Assembly (NCBI GenBank): GCA_030586155.1
Contig: CP130741.1
Location: 2,040,680-2,104,679, forward strand
Reading direction: 5' to 3'
DNA: 64,000 nucleotides
DNA from: Eubacteriaceae bacterium ES3
GTDB lineage: Bacteria; Bacillota; Clostridia; Eubacteriales; Eubacteriaceae
The notes under the pieces were generated by a model that worked only from the letters and a program-made list of their open reading frames with translations, did not search any database and was not told the DNA's origin. This document shows positions 53,841 through 60,587 of the stretch, in pieces. Positions within the stretch are counted from its first letter, which is position 1, and each line of letters opens with the position of its first letter. The position numbers and the translations under genes are program-made.

Positions 53841-55049
53841 CTAATTAGTCATTAAATAAATCTTTTCTTTATCAAAGCATATCCCTGTTGTATGATTATA
53901 GATCTGAACCATGTCATTCATTTTTTCAACAAGCATTCCTGTACCTGGATCACCTATTGCCGCAAAAGCTCCAACGTATTTCTTTTCCATTTCGATAGCA
54001 TTGCTTTTTAAATAATCGCCTTTATCTTGAAGAAACTCATCAACTACCCCTTCTTTCGCAAGAGGAATATTTCCGATGAACTTTCCAACAGCTTTACCCG
54101 CAGAGCCTAATCCTTTTATAACATTTGATTCCAGTGCGGAGTTACCCATCTTCTCAAGACGAACAGAACACTTTTCAAATAAATCTCTATAGGTTTGTGA
54201 CATAAAGCTTATCTCATCTTTAATTCCTAAAATGTATTCTTCTTTAAAATTACCGCATAGCATTATTTCCATCAGAGATGCCAAAGAGAATGTGAAAAGC
54301 GATAATCTAAAATATTTAAACTTCTTCTCTAAGTCAGCCAATGTCGAATTAACCTTATTCTGAACGACGATGAACTGTTTCGCTTTAACAGCTTCATTAA
54401 TCTTCTTCTGATACGCGTTCATATTCTTTCTTGCAGTTCTTTGAATATCTAATACCAGCTTATGGTTACTCGCAACAAAATTCACATTATCCCAGTTAAG
54501 CTTATATTTTGTGACAATATTCATCAGTGTTTCTATATCAGCTTCGATTTCTGATTCCTTTTCAACTTCAAGGAATAGTAAAATCTGCTCTTCTATTTCT
54601 GCAATTTTACCAAGCTCTTTTTCAATCGAGAAAAGTGCTACTGACATTAACATTATGGCTGGGTTAATTGCAGCCGCTGTTGTAGTTGTTGCAGATAATG
54701 GGCCTGCTGCTTGAAGCTGTGCAAATTTTGATGCACCATCAGCAGTCTTGAAGGCTCCCCAAAAATTTCCATTTTTCGCAACCTTGAGAACATCGCCAAC
54801 ACCAGCATTTGCTAATTGATATAACCCCTCAGTGGCAAATGTAGTTGTCTGTGTGACTGTATTCAATGCTGGAATTAGTGATGCCACCCCAGCCCCTAGC
54901 GTCGATAACTCTGCAATTGGTACGCTTAATGTATTCTTACTATTTATCGTAGAACGCGCATCTAATAGCATCTCTTCTGTCAGTTCTATTAAGTCTTTTT
55001 CTTTTTTATCTACTTCATTAGAATGATAAATGTTAACAATTTCACCCAT
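53841..55049 (-). CDS. Unrecognised 402-residue helical protein with a central hydrophobic segment
   Basis: Starts at the ATG at 55049 with TGGAGG 7 bases upstream. The chain is largely helical. Residues about 85-135 are hydrophobic (AAGPLSATTTTAAAINPAIMLMSVALFSI) within an otherwise charged protein with long coiled stretches (ELGKIAEIEEQILLFLEVEKESEIEADIETL, AKQFIVVQNKVNSTLADLEKKFKYF). There is no signal peptide. The layout recalls alpha-helical pore-forming proteins or dynamin-associated membrane factors, but there is no motif to support either. It lies just outside the probable island edge. Confidence 0.7.
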   Translation of the reverse strand: MGEIVNIYHSNEVDKKEKDLIELTEEMLLDARSTINSKNTLSVPIAELSTLGAGVASLIPALNTVTQTTTFATEGLYQLANAGVGDVLKVAKNGNFWGAFKTADGASKFAQLQAAGPLSATTTTAAAINPAIMLMSVALFSIEKELGKIAEIEEQILLFLEVEKESEIEADIETLMNIVTKYKLNWDNVNFVASNHKLVLDIQRTARKNMNAYQKKINEAVKAKQFIVVQNKVNSTLADLEKKFKYFRLSLFTFSLASLMEIMLCGNFKEEYILGIKDEISFMSQTYRDLFEKCSVRLEKMGNSALESNVIKGLGSAGKAVGKFIGNIPLAKEGVVDEFLQDKGDYLKSNAIEMEKKYVGAFAAIGDPGTGMLVEKMNDMVQIYNHTTGICFDKEKIYLMTN

Positions 55050-55109
55050 GTTATTCCTCCAAAAACAGTTCACGTTAAATACATATTTCGTCTATTTTTA
55101 CTTATTAAA

Positions 55110-55118
55110 ATTATAACA
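55110..55118 (-). promoter_or_regulatory. Extended -10 promoter of the 402-residue protein gene
   Basis: Minus-strand TGTTATAAT is a consensus extended -10 (TGnTATAAT) about 60 bases before the start codon; no clear -35 is seen. Confidence 0.5.
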
Positions 55119-55127
55119 CAAAAAATA

Positions 55128-55153
55128 AAAAAGCCCAGTATTACTGGACTTTT
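55128..55153 (-). terminator. Terminator behind the rumA-like tail
   Basis: On the minus strand AAAAGTCCAGT pairs with ACTGGGCTTTTT with a short loop and a T-rich tail. It directly follows the stop codon of the rumA-like tail at 55161. Confidence 0.8.
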
Positions 55154-55160
55154 CACGTTC

Positions 55161-55215
55161 CTACTTTTCTACTTGTGTCATCAATACCACCGTCTCAACA
55201 TGCCTTGAGTAGACA
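55161..55215 (-). pseudogene. Displaced 3' tail of a rumA/rlmD-type rRNA uracil methyltransferase gene (probable attachment site)
   Basis: Read on the minus strand the DNA gives ...VYSRHVETVVLMTQVEK followed by TAG (55161-55163) and a terminator. HVETVVLM with a short polar tail is the typical C-terminus of the TrmA/RumA family. The body of the enzyme is not upstream; another sequence begins instead. Mobile elements commonly integrate in this codon stretch of rumA and leave such a tail. On this reading the island extends to higher coordinates and the gene body lies beyond the window. Confidence 0.5.
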
Positions 55216-55535
55216 AAAATGATGTCGTGAAGACCCATTGGTTCCTTGGCGGAGGAGTATTTTTCTCGAAAACGGCTTAAAACCATCCGTTTTTTCAAGT
55301 CCTAACTTCCACCCTTTTAAGATCAAACGGGACGCCATTTCTGTTCGGCACCTATAGTGCTGCTACAACTTTACCAGTCAGTAAAACTGTGCGCAATAAA
55401 ACTTTCAATTAATTGTGCCTTACTTGAAAGCTTTATTCGGCACAATTATTAAAATCAATTAACTCTGAATGTGAGTGTTAATAAACTTACATATATGTTC
55501 TTCGGTAGAAATAAAATCATCAATTAATCTTAAAA
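55216..55535. other. Non-coding stretch at the probable island end
   Basis: About 320 bases with no convincing gene. It contains a 9-bp stem at 55411-55447 (AATTGTGCC/GGCACAATT) around a 19-base spacer, and short repeats typical of recombinase arm sites could lie here; none is identified. Confidence 0.4.
55411..55447. repeat. Inverted repeat AATTGTGCC/GGCACAATT
   Basis: Perfect 9-bp arms with a 19-base spacer and no T-run on either side. It might be a recombinase or regulator site or a small RNA stem. Confidence 0.4.
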
Positions 55536-55624
55536 AATCGGCATTGTAATATAAAGTGTGTAAGTTCCAAAAAACTCTTTAAAAATCAATGAGTTTTGAC
55601 TATGATTTATGAAAGGATTACATC

Positions 55625-56887
55625 ATGGAAGGAATTACACAAATGGCTAAAAAGAAAGACCCAACTCCTGGCGAGGCAATCGCCAAATCAATCATGGATA
55701 CTTATGACCCTAAAACAACTGACGATATTCAGGATGCTTTAAAATCTATCTTTGGTCCAATCTTTGAAAGCATGCTTGATGGTGAAATGGAACATCATTT
55801 AGGTTATGCTTCTAATGATCGTTCCAAGAAAGATTCATCTAATCGCCGTAACGGTCACGGCAAGAAAACACTCAAAACATCTATGGGTGATATCAACATA
55901 AAGACCCCCAGAGACCGTGATGCTTCCTTTGAACCAGAAGCAATCCCCAAGCGAACCACCGATGTCAGCGACATCGAAAGCAAGGTTCTTTCTATGTATG
56001 CTAAAGGTTTAAGTCAACGTGATATCGCTGATATCATTGAAGATATCTATGGATTTCGTATCTCTCATCAAAAGATCTCCGTCATTACTGACAGTGTCCT
56101 GGATGAACTTGCAACATGGCAATCTCGATCCTTGAAAAAGTTCTATCCCTTTCTTTTCGTAGATTGTCTTTATGTAAATATCCGCACTGAATATGAAACA
56201 AAAAATCATGCAATCTATACTATTCTGGCCTACGATCTGAGTGGTAAAAAGGATATCCTCGGTTTATGGATCGCTGAATCAGAAAACAAGTCACAATGGA
56301 TGCAAATCTTCGATGAATTAAAAGTCCGTGGTGTAGAAGACATTGGCTTTATCTCGATGGATGGCCTTCCTGGCCTTGAAGATGGTGCATCAACCATCTT
56401 CCCTAAAGCGGTTATTCAACGCTGCATCGTTCATATGATCCGTAACTCGATAAAGTATATCCCGCAAAAGAAATACAAGGCTTTTACAACGCATTTGAAG
56501 CTGATTTATAAAGCTCCTAATAAAAAGGTGGCTCTTCTTGAATTCGAAAAATTCAAAGAACAATGGGCCGATTACCCGGGTGCTATCAGAGTATGGGATA
56601 TGAATTGGAAGCATGTCGAACAGCTTTATAACTACACCGCAGCCATTCGTAAAGTCATGTATACCACCAACGCCATTGAAAGCGTCAACTCAAGCTTTAG
56701 AAAAGTAACACACAAAGGCACTTTCCCAAATGAGAATGCAGTCCTCAAAGTCTTATATTTACGAATTCTTGAGCTTTATGAAAAGTGGTCCAGACGATCC
56801 GTATCCCACTGGGCAGATATCTTGAACCAAATGATTCTGATCGAGGATCTATCGGATCGAGTTCTCTACTACCAGCAATTCGAGTAG
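55625..56887 (+). CDS. IS256-family transposase
   Basis: 420 residues, full length. EMEHHLGYASNDRSKKDSSNRRNGHGKKTLKTSMGDINIKTPRDRDASFEP is the N-terminal block; FLFVDCLYVNIRTEYETKNHAIY has the first Asp, DIGFISMDGLPGLEDGA the second, and MYTTNAIESVNSSFRKVTHKGTFPNENA the Glu. It differs much from the copy at 14.5 kb, so they are separate lineages. AAAGGATTACATC precedes the ATG. Confidence 0.93.
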   Translation: MEGITQMAKKKDPTPGEAIAKSIMDTYDPKTTDDIQDALKSIFGPIFESMLDGEMEHHLGYASNDRSKKDSSNRRNGHGKKTLKTSMGDINIKTPRDRDASFEPEAIPKRTTDVSDIESKVLSMYAKGLSQRDIADIIEDIYGFRISHQKISVITDSVLDELATWQSRSLKKFYPFLFVDCLYVNIRTEYETKNHAIYTILAYDLSGKKDILGLWIAESENKSQWMQIFDELKVRGVEDIGFISMDGLPGLEDGASTIFPKAVIQRCIVHMIRNSIKYIPQKKYKAFTTHLKLIYKAPNKKVALLEFEKFKEQWADYPGAIRVWDMNWKHVEQLYNYTAAIRKVMYTTNAIESVNSSFRKVTHKGTFPNENAVLKVLYLRILELYEKWSRRSVSHWADILNQMILIEDLSDRVLYYQQFE

Positions 56888-56982
56888 TCAAAACTTATAA
56901 GTTCTGACTAGATTTTCCAACAAACGGAAAATCAATACTTTAGCTTTGGTCATATCTTATGGTCAAAAAAAGGAGGCTGAAA

Positions 56983-57537
56983 ATGGTATGTGGATACGCT
57001 CGTGTAAGCACAAAAATCCAGGAGAAAAATGGCAACAGTTTGGACTCACAAGAAGAACTGCTAAGGGATTCCGGTTCAAGAATCGTCTATAAAGAATCAT
57101 GCTCCGGAGCCACGCTGGACAGGCCAAAACTCAACGAACTTGTACATGCTTTGGAACCTGGCGATACACTTATGGTCACTAAATTGGACCGTTTGGCCCG
57201 GTCTGCTCATCAGGGTATACTGTTCATCGATCAGCTGCTTGGTCACGGAATCAAGGTCCATGTTCTAAACATGGGACTTATGGATAACACTCCCACCGGC
57301 AAGCTGATTCGGACAATTCTCTTTGCCTTTGCAGAGTTCGAACGTGATATGATCGTTGAACGTACGCAAGAAGGACGAAAACTGTCAGGCAACTATGGCG
57401 GTAGACCCTTGAAATATGGGCGTGAACAGCTGGAACATGCTTTACATTTACTTGCAACCAACTCCTACTCCCAGGTATCAAAAATGACTGGAATATCGGT
57501 CAGTACTATCTATCGAGCTAAGCAAAAACTGGGGTAG
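56983..57537 (+). CDS. Serine recombinase (resolvase/invertase type)
   Basis: 184 residues from the ATG at 56983 with AGGAGG upstream. [19 protein letters not shown] holds the catalytic Ser; [27 protein letters not shown] and [21 protein letters not shown] are the catalytic-domain blocks; the C-terminus [24 protein letters not shown] is a small HTH. It is a short recombinase rather than a large integrase. It lies inside the IS ends, 95 bases after the transposase. Confidence 0.92.
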   Translation: MVCGYARVSTKIQEKNGNSLDSQEELLRDSGSRIVYKESCSGATLDRPKLNELVHALEPGDTLMVTKLDRLARSAHQGILFIDQLLGHGIKVHVLNMGLMDNTPTGKLIRTILFAFAEFERDMIVERTQEGRKLSGNYGGRPLKYGREQLEHALHLLATNSYSQVSKMTGISVSTIYRAKQKLG

Positions 57538-57579
57538 GAAAACCTAACTTACACACTTCAGTTGACAAGGCCGACTTAT

Positions 57580-57633
57580 GTCACAATTAGCGTTTCTCAC
57601 GTTTTCGAAGTTCGTGAATTGCTAAATTGTTAC
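57580..57633 (-). ncRNA. Structured hairpin element, copy A
   Basis: On the minus strand an outer stem (GTAACAATT/AATTGTGAC with a bulge), a 4-base and a 6-base internal loop, an inner stem CACG/CGTG and the 11-base loop AACTTCGAAAA. Copy B at 59841-59890 has the same loop and layout but a different inner stem (TTGCG/CGCAA) and outer stem, so base pairing rather than sequence is kept. It lies between the GTPase stop codon and the IS256-like element. A TATAAA box lies 10 bases before it, matching the promoter position of copy B. Confidence 0.6.
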
Positions 57634-57644
57634 AGTATTAAATT

Positions 57645-59726
57645 TTATACTTCATCATATACATACATCTTCTGAAGAAGCTCATCAAATTCCTTTTCTA
57701 TAAGCGGCAAAAGATTTACTTGCCAGTAATTATCAGAGCTAAATTGCTTATCAATATATGTCAAACCTATTCTGAATGCACTATCCCACGAATAATTGTA
57801 AAATATTTGATTCAAATCCGGCTGCAAACAATCATATGTCAATTTTTTTGCCACACTATCAATTATACTTCCCCATCGGGTTCTTATCAGTTGATCAAAT
57901 TGCATAGGAAATGTGTTCTTAACCGTTTCAATAATTTCTGAGTCACCTTGTAAATGCACGTACGAAATATCAAAATCATTAATCATATCTTCCATAGGAA
58001 CAAGTGCTCGTAGCCATTTCGCCACCATATTCTTTATAAACAGCTTAAAGCTTCCATACACATATGCTCTTGTTTCATGTCCTTCTCCATAACTTAACTT
58101 ATATCGAAAACAATCCACTGATTTCCAATGAAACTTAATTTTACTATCAATATACTGAATATACTGCTTTCTTTGTTGTATGTTATATGCCGCCAAAGCT
58201 ACGCCAATTGTATTATTTAGCATGTGTGCTTTACAGGTCAATGATAGCGGCAAACTATTAATATCGTCACTATAAAGCCATGGACGACTTCCATCGTTTG
58301 AATATTGTTTATCTATTTCATTTGTAATGTTTAATAAAATATCAAACACCTTTGCAGAGCTCAATACATTATTTAAAACTTTATTCATATCCTTAGTATA
58401 ATCTGGCGCCATTGAAATAAACTCTAATGGCAATCCTTTACACAGCTTATCCTCATGATTAGAATTACTTAATAAAAACTCCTCTTTAAACATTTCGAAT
58501 GCATAACGTAAATATTGAGCATAATTATCTTCATCAGAGATTTCATTCACACCGGTATCTTTTCTCCATTTATTAATCATAATGTTTCTTAATACTATAT
58601 CTGCCTTTGTTCTACAAATCACCATAGGTTTAAACTCAAACTTTTGCTTCTTTTCGTCCAATAACATTATACTCGTTTCATATACTAGCGGCTGCTCATC
58701 AGAAGCACATAGAAATAATATTGCGTCTGTTTGCCTTTGGAATATCTTATCCATTGCGTCACTGATATCATCCTTTTCCTGTGATGATTGCGTGAGTCCT
58801 ACCGTGTCAAGAATATTTAGTTTTAACTTGCGACCGGAGACATTAAGCCCGCGATTTACAAATGCTTCCACAAATTTTTCAGAAGGACTTGTTGCATAAC
58901 AAATTTCCTCAAATATTAAGGAACATGCGCTACTCTTGCTATACAACTTCGCCATTAACTCATGAACATTACCTCTTTCAAGTATCGAATCACACAAAAT
59001 AAAATTACCCTCACTAGAAATCGACCATAACCCTTGTAGATCAACATATATTTTTTCTTGTAATCCTATAAACCATTCTTTTAAAATTTCTCTATGAGAA
59101 GAAATTTCATTAAATCTTCTATCGAACAGTTCTTCATAAATATCACTTTTCTTAATGCCATTATGTTCTTTTCTTCGTTCCTTGAATGCCCTATTCGCTT
59201 CTTCATCAAATGGAATTGGGTTGTCTACAAGTTCTTTGGAAATTTTATTTAGCATTTCTCGTAAGTTTTCAAGAAGTCCTTGTTCTTTTACAAACTCAAA
59301 TGCATGATAACTTCGGTCAATAGGATTCAATATATTTCTAACAACACTCTCATCAACATCAAAAACATCAAGTTCATCTCTCTGTTCGTAAAATGCCCCA
59401 GCTAGTATCTTCTTTAATGTAGATATGAAGTTTAGAAGTATAGTCTCATCATTCTCGTGAGGAATACATTGAATAATCACCTCATGCTTGTTGAACCTAC
59501 TATTAAGCATTAAACAAGTTCGTAGTAACGTAGTCTGTGCGGTATCCCCCACATTATATCCCAATAACTTATTACTTAATGCTTCCAACAGTTCTGTAAT
59601 GAGAGTTGATTTTGCACTACTTGTTGGCCCCATCAAGGTAATCGTTGCTGCACTTTTTTGCTTGTTCAAAAATGCAATTACCTTATGTTCATCCATTTTT
59701 AATCCTTCAAAATAGCTTTGTTCCAT
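57645..59726 (-). CDS. Large dynamin-like GTPase
   Basis: 693 residues; GGAGG lies 11 bases before the ATG. G1/P-loop is GPTSSAKST at residues 33-41 (Ala in place of the usual Gly before Lys), G3 is LNILDTVG at 307-310 and G4 is CRTKAD at 373-376, all in order for a TRAFAC GTPase. The gap between G1 and G3 is about 265 residues, far longer than in classical dynamins, suggesting an inserted helical domain. The C-terminal 300 residues are helical with Trp/Tyr-rich patches (KWLRALVPMEDM, FYNYSWDSAFRIGLTYIDKQF). No membrane segment. Probably a membrane- or polymer-acting mechanoenzyme; bacterial dynamin-like proteins include phage-defence factors, but that role here is only a suggestion. Confidence 0.75.
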   Translation of the reverse strand: MEQSYFEGLKMDEHKVIAFLNKQKSAATITLMGPTSSAKSTLITELLEALSNKLLGYNVGDTAQTTLLRTCLMLNSRFNKHEVIIQCIPHENDETILLNFISTLKKILAGAFYEQRDELDVFDVDESVVRNILNPIDRSYHAFEFVKEQGLLENLREMLNKISKELVDNPIPFDEEANRAFKERRKEHNGIKKSDIYEELFDRRFNEISSHREILKEWFIGLQEKIYVDLQGLWSISSEGNFILCDSILERGNVHELMAKLYSKSSACSLIFEEICYATSPSEKFVEAFVNRGLNVSGRKLKLNILDTVGLTQSSQEKDDISDAMDKIFQRQTDAILFLCASDEQPLVYETSIMLLDEKKQKFEFKPMVICRTKADIVLRNIMINKWRKDTGVNEISDEDNYAQYLRYAFEMFKEEFLLSNSNHEDKLCKGLPLEFISMAPDYTKDMNKVLNNVLSSAKVFDILLNITNEIDKQYSNDGSRPWLYSDDINSLPLSLTCKAHMLNNTIGVALAAYNIQQRKQYIQYIDSKIKFHWKSVDCFRYKLSYGEGHETRAYVYGSFKLFIKNMVAKWLRALVPMEDMINDFDISYVHLQGDSEIIETVKNTFPMQFDQLIRTRWGSIIDSVAKKLTYDCLQPDLNQIFYNYSWDSAFRIGLTYIDKQFSSDNYWQVNLLPLIEKEFDELLQKMYVYDEV

Positions 59727-59768
59727 ATGACTTATCCTCCAATTTTCTATATTTCCCCGTACAATAAA

Positions 59769-59798
59769 AAAAGGTATAATCCAATACAGATTATACCT
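59769..59798 (-). terminator. Intrinsic terminator inside the GTPase leader
   Basis: On the minus strand AGGTATAATC pairs with GATTATACCT around TGTATTG and is followed by TTTTTTT. It lies after the hairpin and before the GTPase start, 43 bases upstream of the ATG. This makes the leader an attenuator. Confidence 0.85.
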
Positions 59799-59840
59799 AA
59801 AATCCCAAAAATTCTATGCGGTAGTCTGTACGAAAAGACT

Positions 59841-59890
59841 AATATGGGTGCAAAATTTGCGTTTTCGAAGTTCGCAATACACACCGTATT
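59841..59890 (-). ncRNA. Structured hairpin element, copy B, at the 5' end of the GTPase transcript
   Basis: On the minus strand outer stem AATA..GGTG/CACC..TATT, internal loops of 4 and 6 bases, inner stem TTGCG/CGCAA and loop AACTTCGAAAA. It begins about 11 bases after the TATAAT box, so the RNA would start with this fold. A further small hairpin (TAGTC/GACTA) and the terminator follow before the gene. Confidence 0.65.
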
Positions 59891-59901
59891 CAGTTAAGTA
59901 A

Positions 59902-59930
59902 ATTATATTTGCTTGTCCAAGAAATGTCAA
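59902..59930 (-). promoter_or_regulatory. Perfect consensus promoter of the GTPase transcript
   Basis: Minus-strand TTGACA (59925-59930), 17-bp spacer, TATAAT (59902-59907): no mismatch to the vegetative consensus. Such strength with a terminator downstream suggests a constantly made leader RNA and controlled read-through. Confidence 0.9.
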
Positions 59931-60243
59931 TCACGTTTTATATTTAAATTTATTCTCTTGACAATTTTGATTTTATCTAATTCCTTAATACGAGAACTTA
60001 TCCATGGATAATCATTAAATTGGATTCTGCATTGATTGATTAAGCGTGTTCAAGGGATAGTTCCCAATCCAATTCGTATCAAAGATGAAAACACTCATTA
60101 GCGAGATTTTTCATAACTTGAAGTTCTGTTATTTTTAATCCCGGTATTACAATTTGCCATTTTCATGCAAATTCATGTAAATAAAACTATTTACCTTGTT
60201 ACACATCTCCACCTTTCCTTCAACACAACTGTCTCTATTGCAT
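59931..60243. other. Intergenic region between the small-protein gene and the GTPase promoter
   Basis: About 310 bases, AT-rich. It contains a small stem ATAAC/GTTAT with loop TTGAAGTTCT and T-rich tail on the plus strand (60114-60135), possibly a terminator for an unseen plus-strand RNA. No gene recognised. Confidence 0.4.
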
Positions 60244-60555
60244 TTATTTTATCTCAATAAAATCAATGACTCGATATTTGATATTCAGATCTTCTAAATC
60301 AGCTTTTATAACTGCTAAGCTGTTTTCATCTCCATGCCCAACAGCATGGATAACAATAATACATTTTTCAACACCTTGAAGATGCTCGTGCTCAATTAGT
60401 CTTGTAACACATCCAGGGTTTAAGTATGGATCCTGTGGATTCAGGTTTATTATTTCTGTGCCAGCTGCATCCCAAATTGGACATGGTGCAAAAAGCAAAT
60501 CATAAGAAGCACCTATTCCTTCTTGCTGATTTTCAAATACTAATGTAAATCTCAT
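60244..60555 (-). CDS. Unrecognised 103-residue protein following the SMC-like ATPase
   Basis: From the ATG at 60555 with GGAGG 8 bases upstream. MRFTLVFENQQEGIGASYDLLFAPCPIWDAAGTEIINLNPQDPYLNPGCVTRLIEHEHLQGVEKCIIVIHAVGHGDENSLAVIKADLEDLNIKYRVIDFIEIK has a possible alpha/beta fold with alternating strands (KCIIVIHAVG, YRVIDFIEI). It is 32 bases downstream of the ATPase gene, in the same operon, and so probably a partner or a regulator. No family known to me. Confidence 0.65.
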   Translation of the reverse strand: MRFTLVFENQQEGIGASYDLLFAPCPIWDAAGTEIINLNPQDPYLNPGCVTRLIEHEHLQGVEKCIIVIHAVGHGDENSLAVIKADLEDLNIKYRVIDFIEIK

Positions 60556-60587
60556 CGTTATATCCTCCATAATCTGCTAATTTACAA

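Larger units (their letters stand above)
55536..57577 (+). mobile_element. IS256-like element, about 2.04 kb, carrying a serine recombinase passenger
   Basis: Imperfect terminal inverted repeats of about 32 bp: both ends share TCGGC and TTGT near the tip and AAGTGTGTAAGTT inside (55554-55566 and 57546-57558). Between them lie an IS256-type transposase and a resolvase-like gene on the same strand. Standard IS256 elements are about 1.3-1.5 kb with the transposase only. No clear target duplication is visible at the ends chosen. Confidence 0.75.

Noticed and set aside
55536-57577. Target-site duplication for the IS256-like element
   Set aside because: No matching 8-9 bp repeat at the chosen ends; flanks may have changed or the tips may be a few bases off.
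55216-57633. Integron attC sites as an explanation for hairpins A and B
   Set aside because: No RYYYAAC/GTTRRRY boxes and no tyrosine integron integrase nearby.
60109-60137. Possible third copy of the GTPase-leader hairpin
   Set aside because: Only a 5-bp stem and a loop containing GAACTTCAA; no internal loops or outer stem as in copies A and B.
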